This document shows, piece by piece, positions 49,545 through 60,427 of a DNA stretch of 64,000 nt. This stretch comes from Lucifuga dentata (taxonomy: Eukaryota > Chordata > Actinopteri > Ophidiiformes > Bythitidae). Under the pieces are notes generated by a model. It was not told where the DNA came from. It was given only the letters and a program-made list of their open reading frames with translations, and made no database searches. Every line of letters begins with the position of its first letter. The first letter of the stretch is position 1. Position numbers and translations under genes: made by a program. The stretch lies in NCBI GenBank assembly GCA_014773175.1, contig VXCM01001404.1, positions 2,039 to 66,038 of the forward strand. Direction: 5' to 3'.

Positions 49545-50131
49545 TTAAAGAGCAAGTAACATTTCTTTCTTCCTAAAAAAAAAAAAAAAAAANAAAAAAA
49601 AACAACACCCCGTTACATTACCGACAGATTTTCTGAAAACACAAAACATATTTTAGTTTTTCTGTTATTTTGTCAAATCCCCAAATCTTTCAAAAACAAA
49701 TGTTCAGGGTGATACCTCCACCTTAAAATTCAGTGTTTGGTCCGCTAACACGTACATTTGAATATAGAAGGGACAGTCATTTTAATTTCTCTGTAAAAGC
49801 CATCTTCTCCTGGGACTATATTTCCTGGTGGATACACACATGTTTTTCTGTACAGCTCTGTGTTGGACCGGTTAAATAAAGTTACTTCGATTTAAAAAAA
49901 AAAAAATGTAATAGAAGTTGTTCGCTATGATGGATTACGTATCTCAAGCACGTTTCAAGTCTCTAGAAATTGATTTTTATAGTGTAATGGAATGAACTGA
50001 AATCAATGGCAGCCTGAAAGGTAGGAAAACCAACTCTAATTTTTTTGGGTAATAGTTGTCAATAATGTAACATGTATGCAAGTTATATAAATTGGGCCCA
50101 AACATGCAAAACCACTGGTATTGTCCTTTAA
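49545..50131 (+). mobile_element. TTAA-type MITE, copy C (diverged)
   Basis: The right end is clear: gtaacatgtatgcaag, a gcccaaacatgcaaaacc block and GGTATTGTCCTTTAA. The left end (TTAAAGAGCAAGTAACA) is degenerate and is followed by an A-run with N at 49593. The interior shares gatggattacgtatc and gaatgaactgaaatcaatgg with copies A and B. Confidence 0.75.
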
Positions 50132-52569
50132 AAAAAAATCCTCCATTCCAGCTCACTGGACTGGTATTCCTCCAGATCTGAACCGTGTGCCGGTGCACAT
50201 GGACCTCATCCATGTGTCGTTGGCTGTTATCACTTGCACATACTGTGGTCGCTTCCAACTCGAACCCTTTGTTGACTCCTCAGGGCGGCCATTTTCTCTT
50301 GGTGCACCAGAACAGGTAGCCAGTCGACGCAGAAACAGATGAAGTCTCTTCCAGAAGCTTCCTGCTCGGTAAACTTGGCAGTCGTTGTCAGGGACCGTTG
50401 AGTGGGGGTCGGACAAATGATGCCCCCTCCTTGCTCTGGATCCTTTCTGAGTAGTTCAGAAAGAGAGATAGCGAGGGGGGGGGGGGTGAAGCAGGTGACA
50501 GAGCTTGTTATACTGTTAGAAATGGGATTGGCCTCTCATCCTCTGTTTTACATTACTGCATGTCTGCAGGAAAGTTGATTAAAGCCCAGGCACGGATGTG
50601 AACTCCTCACCTGTTCTGCCTTTCATCATTGTTGGGGTGGGGTGGGGTGATGGGGAGGTGACGGGTGCCTCCTGCCCTGCTTTGTGCTGCTGTGTATGCA
50701 CTGAGATTATGACGATGAAAGCTACATTACGGTGCCCTCAAAGGGTAATCAGAGGCTTAGGGTTGCGGGGGGACAGGGTAGTCTGGGTGGGGCTGGATTG
50801 AAAGAACCGGTTGGTGGATTCTTATTTATCAAACACCTCCAGGATATCCCCGCCTTCTCTGTCTGTATCACTCCCTCTCTCTCTCTTCCATCTAAAAGCT
50901 GCCATGCATGAAAAACTTATTCTCCCTCTTAAGTAGCACTTCTGTCACTTCTTTGAGCCTGCACCGCTGGTTTCTGTTGCTCCGTCCTCATGGCAAATTA
51001 GCACACATAATGAGCTGGAATCCGCTCCTCAGACCCACCATTAAAAAGGGCCCTTGGGTCCTGACAAACTCTGTCACAGGACCGTCGGACTATGTGTGCA
51101 TGTGTGTGTGTGTGTGTGTAAGCGATGAAATGCATACCTTAGACCTTAAGTGTGTCCCAACTGAACTCTTGAACCCCATCCCATCTACATCTGACACTGG
51201 TCCCCTCTGACACAATTCCCTCAGAGCTGCATTTCCTGATCCCAGTGCCCATTCACCCATTTACCCATTTTGAAACAATATAATGGCCACAATGACTTCT
51301 TGGACTGGATTCAATAGGTACTTCAAGAGAAGGAAACCTGCTGGGATTGGCTTAAATGATGAAAACTATTGTGCTCAGAAAGAATCAATCAGTGCTTTTC
51401 AGTGTAATTCGATTCTATTCACAAAGGAGCTTGGGAGGCAATCTTAAAATGGAAATGCTACTTTGCTTGGGCTGAGTGGAGAAGAGATGAGGAGGGGAGG
51501 AATAGTTTTGCATGGATGCAAGGACAGTACATCTTTCAATCATGTTAGCATATGTCTTACAAGCCATTATAGCCTTTGTGCTGAGTGCAACAAAACTCGG
51601 CTAAAACGGGTTCTCATTTTCAGCTTGGCCAAATAATTACGGTGATGTGGGTGGGACGCGCCACACCTCTTCCCTTTCATCCTTCAGAGCCTAAAGTTTT
51701 AAATAGTGTCTGCTTACATTTTCAGAAACCGCAACGCTTTAAATGCATCTTTTGGGGGCATATTAGATTAATTTAAAAGACTCGCAAGTTCATTTGGGAC
51801 TGCAGATCAGTTTCCTGTAAGCAGGAAAAAAAAAAACCACAAAAACAAAAATGCCGGATTCAGAGCAAGTTCATGTATTTATAGCAGCCAGAACCCTTAC
51901 AGGTATTCACTGTAGCATACGATATAAAAATATATCTTCCTCAGAATAACAGTAAAGCCATCATGCTGTTATCTAACCATGACAGAGCTACAAATCAGTA
52001 TGTTTAACTACTTTGATTAAAAAAGAACCAGAGGGCAGCTATTATCACAAAATACAACCAACGTTATTTGTACTTTAATCAAAAATGGCACCTTTTCCTT
52101 GGATTAAACTCTTGTAAATTTTTTTTTTTTTGTCTGCACCTCGAGTCAAGCTTGTGGACCTACTGCATTATCATACTGGCAAGTAAAATAACTACAAAAA
52201 TGCACAAGTTTCGTCCTGCAGAAGTAGAGCTGTGATGCATGAAAAAAGGAGATGAATGGCGATGCAAAAAAAAAAAAAAAAAAANAAAAAAAAAAAAAAA
52301 AAAAAGAGCTAAAACCGATTCCGCTCTCGAGTGCCAATCCAGCTGGATGTCGCTTATCTCTCTCACTGGTAAAGTGCAGTTGAGGCTCCGGTCAGCATCC
52401 TTAACTGCTATCTGTCACTCTGCCTCCTCCCTCTCCCCCTCCCCTCCCTCCTGGCCTCCCTTCGCTGCTCTGGGACCGGCTCAGTTTCAACCTGGCTGTG
52501 GTCTGGGAGGGATGGGATGAGGTAGACGGGGCGGGAGTTGGACTGAGTCTCTAGGCAGGTGGGGGGGGG

Positions 52570-52598
52570 NNNNNNNNNNNNNNNNNNNNNNNNNNNNN
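52570..52598. other. Assembly gap, 29 N
   Basis: A run of N between a G run and a CT microsatellite (52599-52625). Confidence 0.99.
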
Positions 52599-52629
<31 letters not shown>

Positions 52630-54031
52630 CAAGAAAAAAGGTAGTGTCTCCTGAATCATTAATGAAGGCGGTTGACGCCCCGTACAGCGGTGCCCAGCAG
52701 CCAAAGTCTCTGCGCCTGCCACCAGCCAGGAAGTCTGAAAGAGAGCTGATGTACTGTATATCCACAGTATGGTAATGACAGAAGTAAAGCCAGGCCTCGC
52801 TCTACTTTGGCAGTCCATGCTGTATAATCAGGCCCGACAAACAGAACAACTCAGGAGATGGCGAGGTCTCTAAATCTGGGCGGGCATTTGCTCGTGTCCA
52901 GTGGAAAGTTTATGAGTAAAGCATATTCAAAAGAATCCATCATATGAAAGTTCGAAACACAAAAGCTGCTGCCTATGTCTGGAATTTAATCTCAAGTGAG
53001 TAGTGAAGAACAGTAAACTAATTAAAATATGGGTTTCAAATCTTAAGTTTGATTGAATGCTGGATAACTTACATCTCAGCGAGATGGAGGCTCTGTCAGA
53101 GATTGTTTACTATAAAATGCACAATGAAAAGAAAGAGGGAATCAAAAACACATTTCTATTCCCGTTTCATCTGCAATGAAGACAACCATGTCGCAGTTGT
53201 TGCCTCCTCAGATTTCCTGATCAAAGTGCTTTAGTTCATTTCCAAACATTCAAATCATATCCATACTTCAGTCTGGCAGTCGAACTCGCTGCTGGTGAAA
53301 TCAATACTTCTTTTTGATTTCTGCTGAAAATTGCCACTTCTCAGAAATCTCAGCGGGCAGATGACAGCAACATATAAACTGTGTTTCAGGGCAAAACAAA
53401 GGGCGTCCCCGCTACAAATATAAAACACGGGTCAGGGACTCATTCTAAGGCTGAATAGAAGTTCTGACGGTATGCTACAGGTACTGATGAAGTCATTTTT
53501 ATATAAAGCAAAAACTCAAAATACTGAATATTCATAACAAACTGACTTCCTGTTGATCAAAGGTACGTTTGCAAAATGACACGTGCGGTGAACTTCAATA
53601 CAATGAACTTGTGAAATGTTGCATGTTTAAGGCGGTTTACTGTTGATGTTAGTGTGGAGCTGGCAGAGAGCCATTGCTGACTTGGTTTTCATCACAAAAT
53701 TTCACCATCCAATAAACAAGAAACATAATCAGCATGCTTACACGCTTATTTGTCTGTATTCCAGTTAAGGCCAGATGTGAGTAATGTATACATAGATGTA
53801 ATTATTAGGATTCTGCTGTTTGCTGAATATACATGAAGCTTTGTGTAGTCAGAGTATGAGGAGAGTCCGCCAGGCGAGAAAATGCGTCCAGATTTGCCTT
53901 TAGATGGCTGGATAAATAAATTTACAATAGAACAATCACACAATCTAGATCTGTTACTTGTTTACTCTGATCTATGCCGATTTCAATCTAATTATGTTTA
54001 CTGGACATTTGAAAAAAAATGGATTTATTTC

Positions 54032-54621
54032 CTAAAAAGATCATACTGGCAATCCTGCATGTTTGAGCCTATTCAATTTTCATGCATGTTACATTACTGA
54101 TAAATCATTTCCCAAAGGATAAAACTGTATTTCAGCTTTCCTGATATTTTGCAAAATCTCTTAATCTTTCCAAATCAAATATTCAAGTGATACACCCACC
54201 TTAAAAATCCATGTTTCTCCTGCTAATAGTTACACAGCCTTATGAAGTCACGGTCCTTTAAATTTTTCCATAAACGCAGGTCTTCTTTTGGGACTATATT
54301 CCCTGGTGGAGGAATACATTCACTCCATGCTTTTTATTGCGCTTAAACACTAAAATTACATGACTTCTAAAAAAACCCTGAATATACATCTTGTTCGCAA
54401 TGATGGATTACCTATCCCAAGAACGTTTCAAGTATCAACAAGTTGATTTTAATAGCGTACCAGAATGAACTGAAACCAATGGCGGTCTGGAAGGTAGGAA
54501 AAACATTTTTAATTCACTGTTCCAGTAGTATGCTTTGGGAAATAATTGTCAGTAACCTTACGTGTATGAAAATTAAATATATTAGGCTCAAACATGCATG
54601 ATTGCTGGTATGGTCCTTTAA
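54032..54621 (+). mobile_element. TTAA-type MITE, copy D
   Basis: Same orientation as copies A to C. The left end is degenerate (CTAAAAAGATCATACTGG), while the right end is intact, GGTATGGTCCTTTAA. It carries the full interior: cccaaaggataaaactg, gggactatattccctgg, gatggattacctatccc and accagaatgaactgaaacc. Confidence 0.83.
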
Positions 54622-55339
54622 TCCAAGTGTAATCAAAGTTTTAGCATAGGTATTATTACCTATTCCTAATTGTTTAATCATTAGCCAACTGACCCCTTGA
54701 AAATGTTGAATATTTAAATTTAAATATTTTAATTATAATCCCTAAAGAAAGTAACATACAGTACGTAAAAAAAGAGGGTCCGATACCATTTATGGTCAGA
54801 AAGTCACAAAGCAACGCTCACCACAGGTTTCTTCTGTATTTGATATGAGTTAGGATTACCGTATCTCATTTTGTTTGTCTGCATTGTCAGTAGGGCAAAC
54901 CATGGAGTACAATTTAAATGAATGAAGAAGTAACAAAAAAAAAGCTTGATTCCTATCCCGAGGCTCGCTCCTACAATCTCCATAAATATAAAAAAAGAAA
55001 GCAAACAAAAGAATCTTTGTGTAAAACTGGATGAAGTCCATCTGAAAAAAAAACAAAAAAACAAAAACAAAACACCATCCTCTGCAGATCATCTTATGGA
55101 GCACCTCACCAAAACTCTTCCAAATGAACAGAATAGACAATGACATTTGTGCAACTGTTGACAATGTGCTCATCAGTTGTATTCAAAGGTAAGATTTAAC
55201 AGAATCAATGCTAATTGATGTATGAATGAAGGCAAGGATTCAGCCTTATTCAGGAAGTGTAGTACTGCAGCCCTCTACTCCCAGAATAGCCTCCAGCTTT
55301 ACAGTAGCGCCGGCTCTTTGTTAGCGCCTTGGCTGTATG

Positions 55340-55379
55340 TAGCTTTAGCCTGCTGCATTTTTGCAGCAGGCTAAAGCTA
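55340..55379. repeat. Perfect 18-bp hairpin with 4-nt T loop
   Basis: TAGCTTTAGCCTGCTGCA (55340-55357) is followed by TTTT and its exact complement (55362-55379). An A-rich stretch follows. No known small-RNA family is recognised. Confidence 0.9.
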
Positions 55380-55490
55380 AACAAAAAACAAAAAAAAAAT
55401 GTTTTTTTTAAAGGAAGAGTCTGAATCTGATTCAACTTCAGAGGATTAGAGTAACAATGGGAGCTTGTGCATTCACACATCCGCTGTCTT

Positions 55491-55515
55491 ACACACACAC
55501 ACACACACACACACA
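55491..55515. repeat. (CA)n microsatellite
   Basis: A CA run of about 12 units. Confidence 0.94.
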
Positions 55516-57433
55516 TACAGAAGCAGTCCCTGCCCAAGTGGGAATGAACTGCTCCAGAAAGGCCAGGGCCCTGGCAAGGTAATTAACCGAGGGTGCTTGT
55601 TTCACATGGCAGAGTCCATTAAGTGCCATGTCACACTGATGTCAGGGTAAAGGTAGCATGCATGTGCACACACAAACACATACACACCCAGACACGTGCC
55701 TTCAATGGAGGGGGGCCAAGAGCATTCAAGGTGGAGATAGTGAAGTGAGAACGACAGAGGTAAAGGAACGGGGAGAAGTGGATGTGGCTTCTCCAGGGCT
55801 CTCCAACCGATCTCTCCCTAATCAGCAACCCCACTCCCCCTGCAGGTCCAGTCATCGATCGGCAGCGCTACCACCCCAGCACAGCGATGAGAAGCGGGGG
55901 GGGAGTAGATGTGATACCCCTCCATATACCCTCTAATTGCCCTGGCTTGGTTACCACCCCCTAAGCTATCCTAGCAAAATGGCTCCCACACCTATTGATG
56001 GATCAACAATTCTGCTGGCATAGCTTGAAAATGAGCCCCAAAGTAAGCCCATTAGGCATGGATGACCACACCAGGCTATCCGAGAGTGGAGCGCAGGATG
56101 ACTGGGAAGGGCTGCATTAGCCGAGGGAGGAAGTGGGTACGCTTGGCCCCATAACCGCAACACTGAACAAACCGCTAGGGTACCAGGGTTTAATACACAC
56201 CTGAGAGGGTACGCTTGCTTGTACGCAGGCAAGCGTGCAAACACACAGACACACAAACACATACTAAAGCATATACCATCCTCTGCTTCTCAGAGGGCCG
56301 CCGCATCTCAGATAACATTGTCCCCACTGAACAGACTTCCACACAAGCTAACTGAGGTTTATCTCCCACTTAACAGATGAGCCAAAGGAAACAAGAGAGG
56401 CACTCAGGGACTGAACAAAGACAGGAATGGAGATAGAAGAGGGGACAAAGACGAGGTAGGAAGAGAGAGAGGGGAGACAAAACGTCAAAGCAACAAAGTG
56501 GCAAAGCGACACAGCGTATGGGGTCGGTTTTGTCCAACATGAGGTGAAGCCGAAAAAAGGTGAGATGAAGCAAAGGAAAGGATGTTGGTGGCAGGTACCT
56601 TTATCAGACTGCTCTTAAGATGATGATCACACTGAGCATTGCCTTAAAGTTGATTGCATTGGAGTGTGTGTGAGCGATGGACCGTGGCAGGGCATGGTGA
56701 CGGATGGATCTGTGCCTGCAGCCCTTTAAGCTGCCGTTATGCTGCCCAGAGCAGCACTGCAATTAAATGAGTAAAGGCCTGGAATCTTGAGAACGGCAAC
56801 CAGAGGCCGGATTGGGGCAGAAGAGCTTTGGACAGCAAGTGCTGAACTGAACACTGTGCTGATTTGTGCACTGACTGTCCCCAAGAATAGGGCCATGTAT
56901 TTTTAATCAATGTCAAAGTGATGAAGTGTGTGTTTGCCTCAAAAAATCCCCTGACAAACACAAATAGAGAAAGACAAACTCCCCAAGGGGCCCCTTGCAC
57001 ACGCGCGCACACACATATAGAGCGACACGGTGGAAAGGCTGGACAGAACATTCCCGTAACCGACCTGAACAGCCGGCTCCGTCTTACGTTCAGGGTACAA
57101 CCTGAGATTAAAAGTGAACAACCTATTTCTCTCCAACTTATACATGAAATATAAATGAAAAGCACCTAAATTTTAAATCCAGAGATTTTTAATAACAATA
57201 AATAGTGTTCGGATAAGCTGTTGGCGGGTTGATAATTAGAAATTGGCGGATCCATGGCCATCCCTCAAGACAGACACATGCTGACGTTTCTGCAGGTTAT
57301 CTGGTATTGGGAATCATTCCTGAAGCATAAACAAGCCAGGGAGATAGGCTGGCTGCCCTCCAACAGCCTGTCTCCTCAATTTTACAGGCCTCTTTTCCCC
57401 TTTCAGCCAATTCAGCCCCAAATATCGATCAGC

Positions 57434-57435
<2 letters not shown>

Positions 57436-57474
<39 letters not shown>
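57436..57474. repeat. (GA)n microsatellite
   Basis: A GA run of about 19 units, followed by purine-rich sequence. Confidence 0.96.
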
Positions 57475-57477
<3 letters not shown>

Positions 57478-57616
57478 TGAAAGGGAGAAGGGGAGAAAAA
57501 ACAGAGAGAGGGGGAATTAGAGAGATGGGGATGGGGAGAGAGAGGCGGAAATGGAGGCCAAAGAGGTGAGGTATGTGGGTAAGTTGCAGAAAGGCAGAAA
57601 GTTTTTCAACGTATTA

Positions 57617-57632
57617 CACACACACTCACTCA

Positions 57633-57664
<32 letters not shown>
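57617..57664. repeat. (CA)n microsatellite with CACT interruption
   Basis: A CA run with a short ctcactcactca insert. Confidence 0.95.
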
Positions 57665-57666
<2 letters not shown>

Positions 57667-58147
57667 ACCGAATGACATCAGTAAAGGAGCGGTTGGAAGC
57701 CGGTGCAGGGATTGTGGATACTGCAGAAGAAAGCAACAAAGACGGTGTAAAAAGGATGAGAAATGATGCTGTGTCTCAATTCCTTGCAAACAGACATTTG
57801 ATACCGGTGCTGTAATCAGATCATTAACCCAAAGACCACTGACCTAAGCAGAATGCTCGCTGATCCTTCGCCAAAATACGGGGCATTAAGGAGGCTTCTG
57901 GATGACTGCTTCAGAATTATGCGACCACAGAACATGGGCAGTCTGGGCTTGTGGGCGTAAATGAAGCCACAACCGCAATTCTGTGACACATTATTCTCGT
58001 AAGTTTCCCGAGCTTTTATTGGACTCTTTACAGTCTTGGCCCCTATTTAGACTCCACTGTGCTGTATGTAATCTGACAAGAGGCTTCGAGGGGCTTGATG
58101 AGATTACATCAAATGGAATTACAACACATTGGTAGCTCCAAAACACT

Positions 58148-58274
58148 CTCCCTTATCAAAGGAACCATTTGGAATGCCTGTTTAAAAAAAAAAAGCAGCA
58201 GATATTATGCNCTCCCTTATCAAAGGAACCATTTGGAATGCCTGTTTAAAAAAAAAAAGCAGCAGATATTATGC
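58148..58274. repeat. 63-bp direct duplication around a single N
   Basis: Bases 58148-58210 and 58212-58274 are identical, with N at 58211. Probable unmerged contig overlap. It creates the apparent 159-codon frame at 58095-58574, which is not a gene. Confidence 0.93.
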
Positions 58275-59703
58275 AGCGGAAGACTTGGGATAATCTTTGA
58301 CCCTATTGGAGACCAAGTAGGAGAGCCAATCAGCTTCACCGCATCCACAAGGCCTTCACGAGGGAGGCGGCAGAGGAGGAAAAAGGGGCCGTCAAAAGCC
58401 AGGCTGTGCATAGTTTTACACACTATAAAATATTCATTTGCTAAGTGGTACAGCATTTTGCCCTTTGAGAGGTTCATGCATTGTTTAGGCTGTAGAGCAG
58501 AGGAGGAGGCCGGATGGTGGCAGAGGAAGTACTCAGTAATGGGGCCAAACAGGAGTGTTGATTTATGCTCGTAGTCACCAAGGTAAAAGAGGAAAAGAAG
58601 CACGGAAAAGGAAAGAAGTGTTTTACCAGTGCTCTACCTTTAAAACCAGTTCATGTCTGCCTTCCTGCCCCCATTTTTATTGATGTTTGCTGATGGCGTG
58701 CCAGTCATGTCATGTTCCAACTTTTTGCTAACTGTGCCTACTTTTAATTACACGTTCTCAACTGTTGATTAAGCCTGCGTTAGAAACCACCTCTGGGACT
58801 TGTGTTTTTTGGGGGGAAGTAGCAGATGGCGAGCTACACGGTAGCACCCAGTTGGTATTGTGTGAGTATTGACTGATCTGTGGCATGTGCTGACAGCCAT
58901 GCGGTTCCCCTGTCTGCCGCACAGCACAATACCAACCCAATTACACTGTCGCCACAGTATCATGAAATTAAAGCACTTAAATTTTTTTTCTTCCTACCCA
59001 CACCAATGATGCATTTTCAGCTCAGTGAACATAACTTCTGCCTCATTTACACTGATGTTATTATAGCCATAAGTAACATTAAAAACCCCCAAATCTAAGC
59101 AGGAAATGGATTATGGGCAGAAAAGTGGCTCGAGCTGATTAGATTCTCAACTTTTACAAAACAACTTGATTTTCAACTGGCGAAACTTTGACTGGCTGTA
59201 TACCATGATGACCCCCCACACCCCACCCCCCACCAGAGGTGGGTAGTAACGCATTCCATTTACTCCGTTACATTTACTTAAGTAACTTTTTTCACAAAAT
59301 TGTATTTTACTGAGTAGTTTTATTGCAGAATACTTTTAACTCATACTTGAGTATATTTATGAAGAAAAACATATACTTTTACTCCATTACGTTTGGTCGC
59401 ACTCTTTGCGTTACTTTTTTATTAATTGCGAGACATCGCTCTGACGCAACAAGCCAAAATTCTCTGCTTTCTCCACTGCAACAGATAAAGTGAAAGCTAC
59501 TGCTCCATTGTGTGTGTGTGTGAGAGAGCTTTGGTCCAATCACATTCAGCCTCCCGTCATCTCCATGACAACAATGGGTTGACGCGGCTTGATAGATGGC
59601 CCAGCTGGTGCTTTTGCATATAATATAATATGAGTTAAAATGAACTTAAACTAAGCAAACACGATTTTTTTCTTTCATAATTTTCTTGGTGCTTAGACGA
59701 AAA

Positions 59704-59793
59704 ATGGATTCTAAAAAGAGAAAGGCTGGCACGGAGAAACAGCGGACAATTACGGAATTATTTGTCTCCGGCATCATTGGCATTTTTGCCTAG
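59704..59793 (+). pseudogene. 29-codon frame in the hAT element, possible transposase N-terminus remnant
   Basis: ATG to TAG gives MDSKKRKAGTEKQRTITELF plus nine residues. The basic start followed by QRTITELF resembles a PCNA-interacting (PIP-box-like) peptide, although the second-to-last position is Leu and not an aromatic residue. It lies centrally in the transposon and is cut short by a stop, so it is read as a decayed or captured fragment with no assured function. Confidence 0.35.
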
Positions 59794-60329
59794 CCATATT
59801 CACCCCCCACCCCCACCCCCTATCGGCCCCAAAGTCTAGTAAAACCAACAGCTACACAATGCTGTCTTTGTCTAGCTAAAAATATGGACGTTTCATTTTC
59901 TAAGAGCTCAACATGGAACTTGAGGAAACAAGTGACGGTAAGATGCAACATTAACTACTTAACTAGCTGCTAATGCTAATGCTAACTCAAGTTTTCCTGT
60001 TCTGAGTAAATTTATGAAGCTAACCTAGCTAACTGTCTTGGGACTAGGCCAGAAGTGTCATAATTTGTTATGTGGTAAATATTTGATTTATTACTGTCTG
60101 TTGTTTCTTTATATGATATGATTTGGATTGTATTAGAAGCTACATACGGCTGCTCTGCATTTTTTTCCCTCAGACGAGCACTTTATAGCTTGTTGATTAT
60201 TTGAAAGATTAAATTTGATCAAAGTTACTCACTACTCAGTAATCTTTTTAATAGATACTTTCTTACTCTCACTCAAGTAATTATTTTGGTTTTATTCTTA
60301 CTTATACTTGAGTTACTATTATCTGTAAT

Positions 60330-60375
60330 TTCATTATATGTTACGTATAATGACAATAAAGCTATTCTATTCTAA
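60330..60375 (+). mobile_element. Possible 3' tail of an L2-like LINE nested in the hAT element
   Basis: The stretch ends tgacaataaagctattctat plus tct, resembling the 3' terminus of fish L2-like LINEs with ATTCT tails. It interrupts the sub-terminal acttgagttact/aaagtaac pattern of the hAT. Too short for firm assignment. Confidence 0.35.
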
Positions 60376-60427
60376 AGTAACAATATTTTTACTTGAGTAC
60401 AGTTTCTGGCCACTCTACCCACCTCTG

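Larger units (their letters stand above)
47918..59233. other. Upstream intron of rbfox3, third part
   Basis: No supported gene. It holds two MITE copies, a 29-N gap at 52570-52598 between a G run and a CT repeat, several CA/GA repeats, an 18-bp hairpin at 55340-55379 and a 63-bp duplication around N at 58211. The 118-codon minus-strand frame at 47994-48350 and other short frames show no recognisable domain. Confidence 0.7.
59234..60427. mobile_element. hAT-type non-autonomous transposon, TIR CAGAGGTGGGTAG
   Basis: The left end is CAGAGGTGGGTAGTAACG and the right end CTACCCACCTCTG. The 8-bp flanks, ccccccac at 59226-59233 and ccccccat at 60428-60435, agree at seven of eight positions, as expected for a hAT target duplication. 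Both sub-terminal regions are rich in acttgag/gtaac motifs typical of this fish family. At 1194 bp it lacks a transposase; a 29-codon frame at 59704-59793 may be a remnant. Confidence 0.9.
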
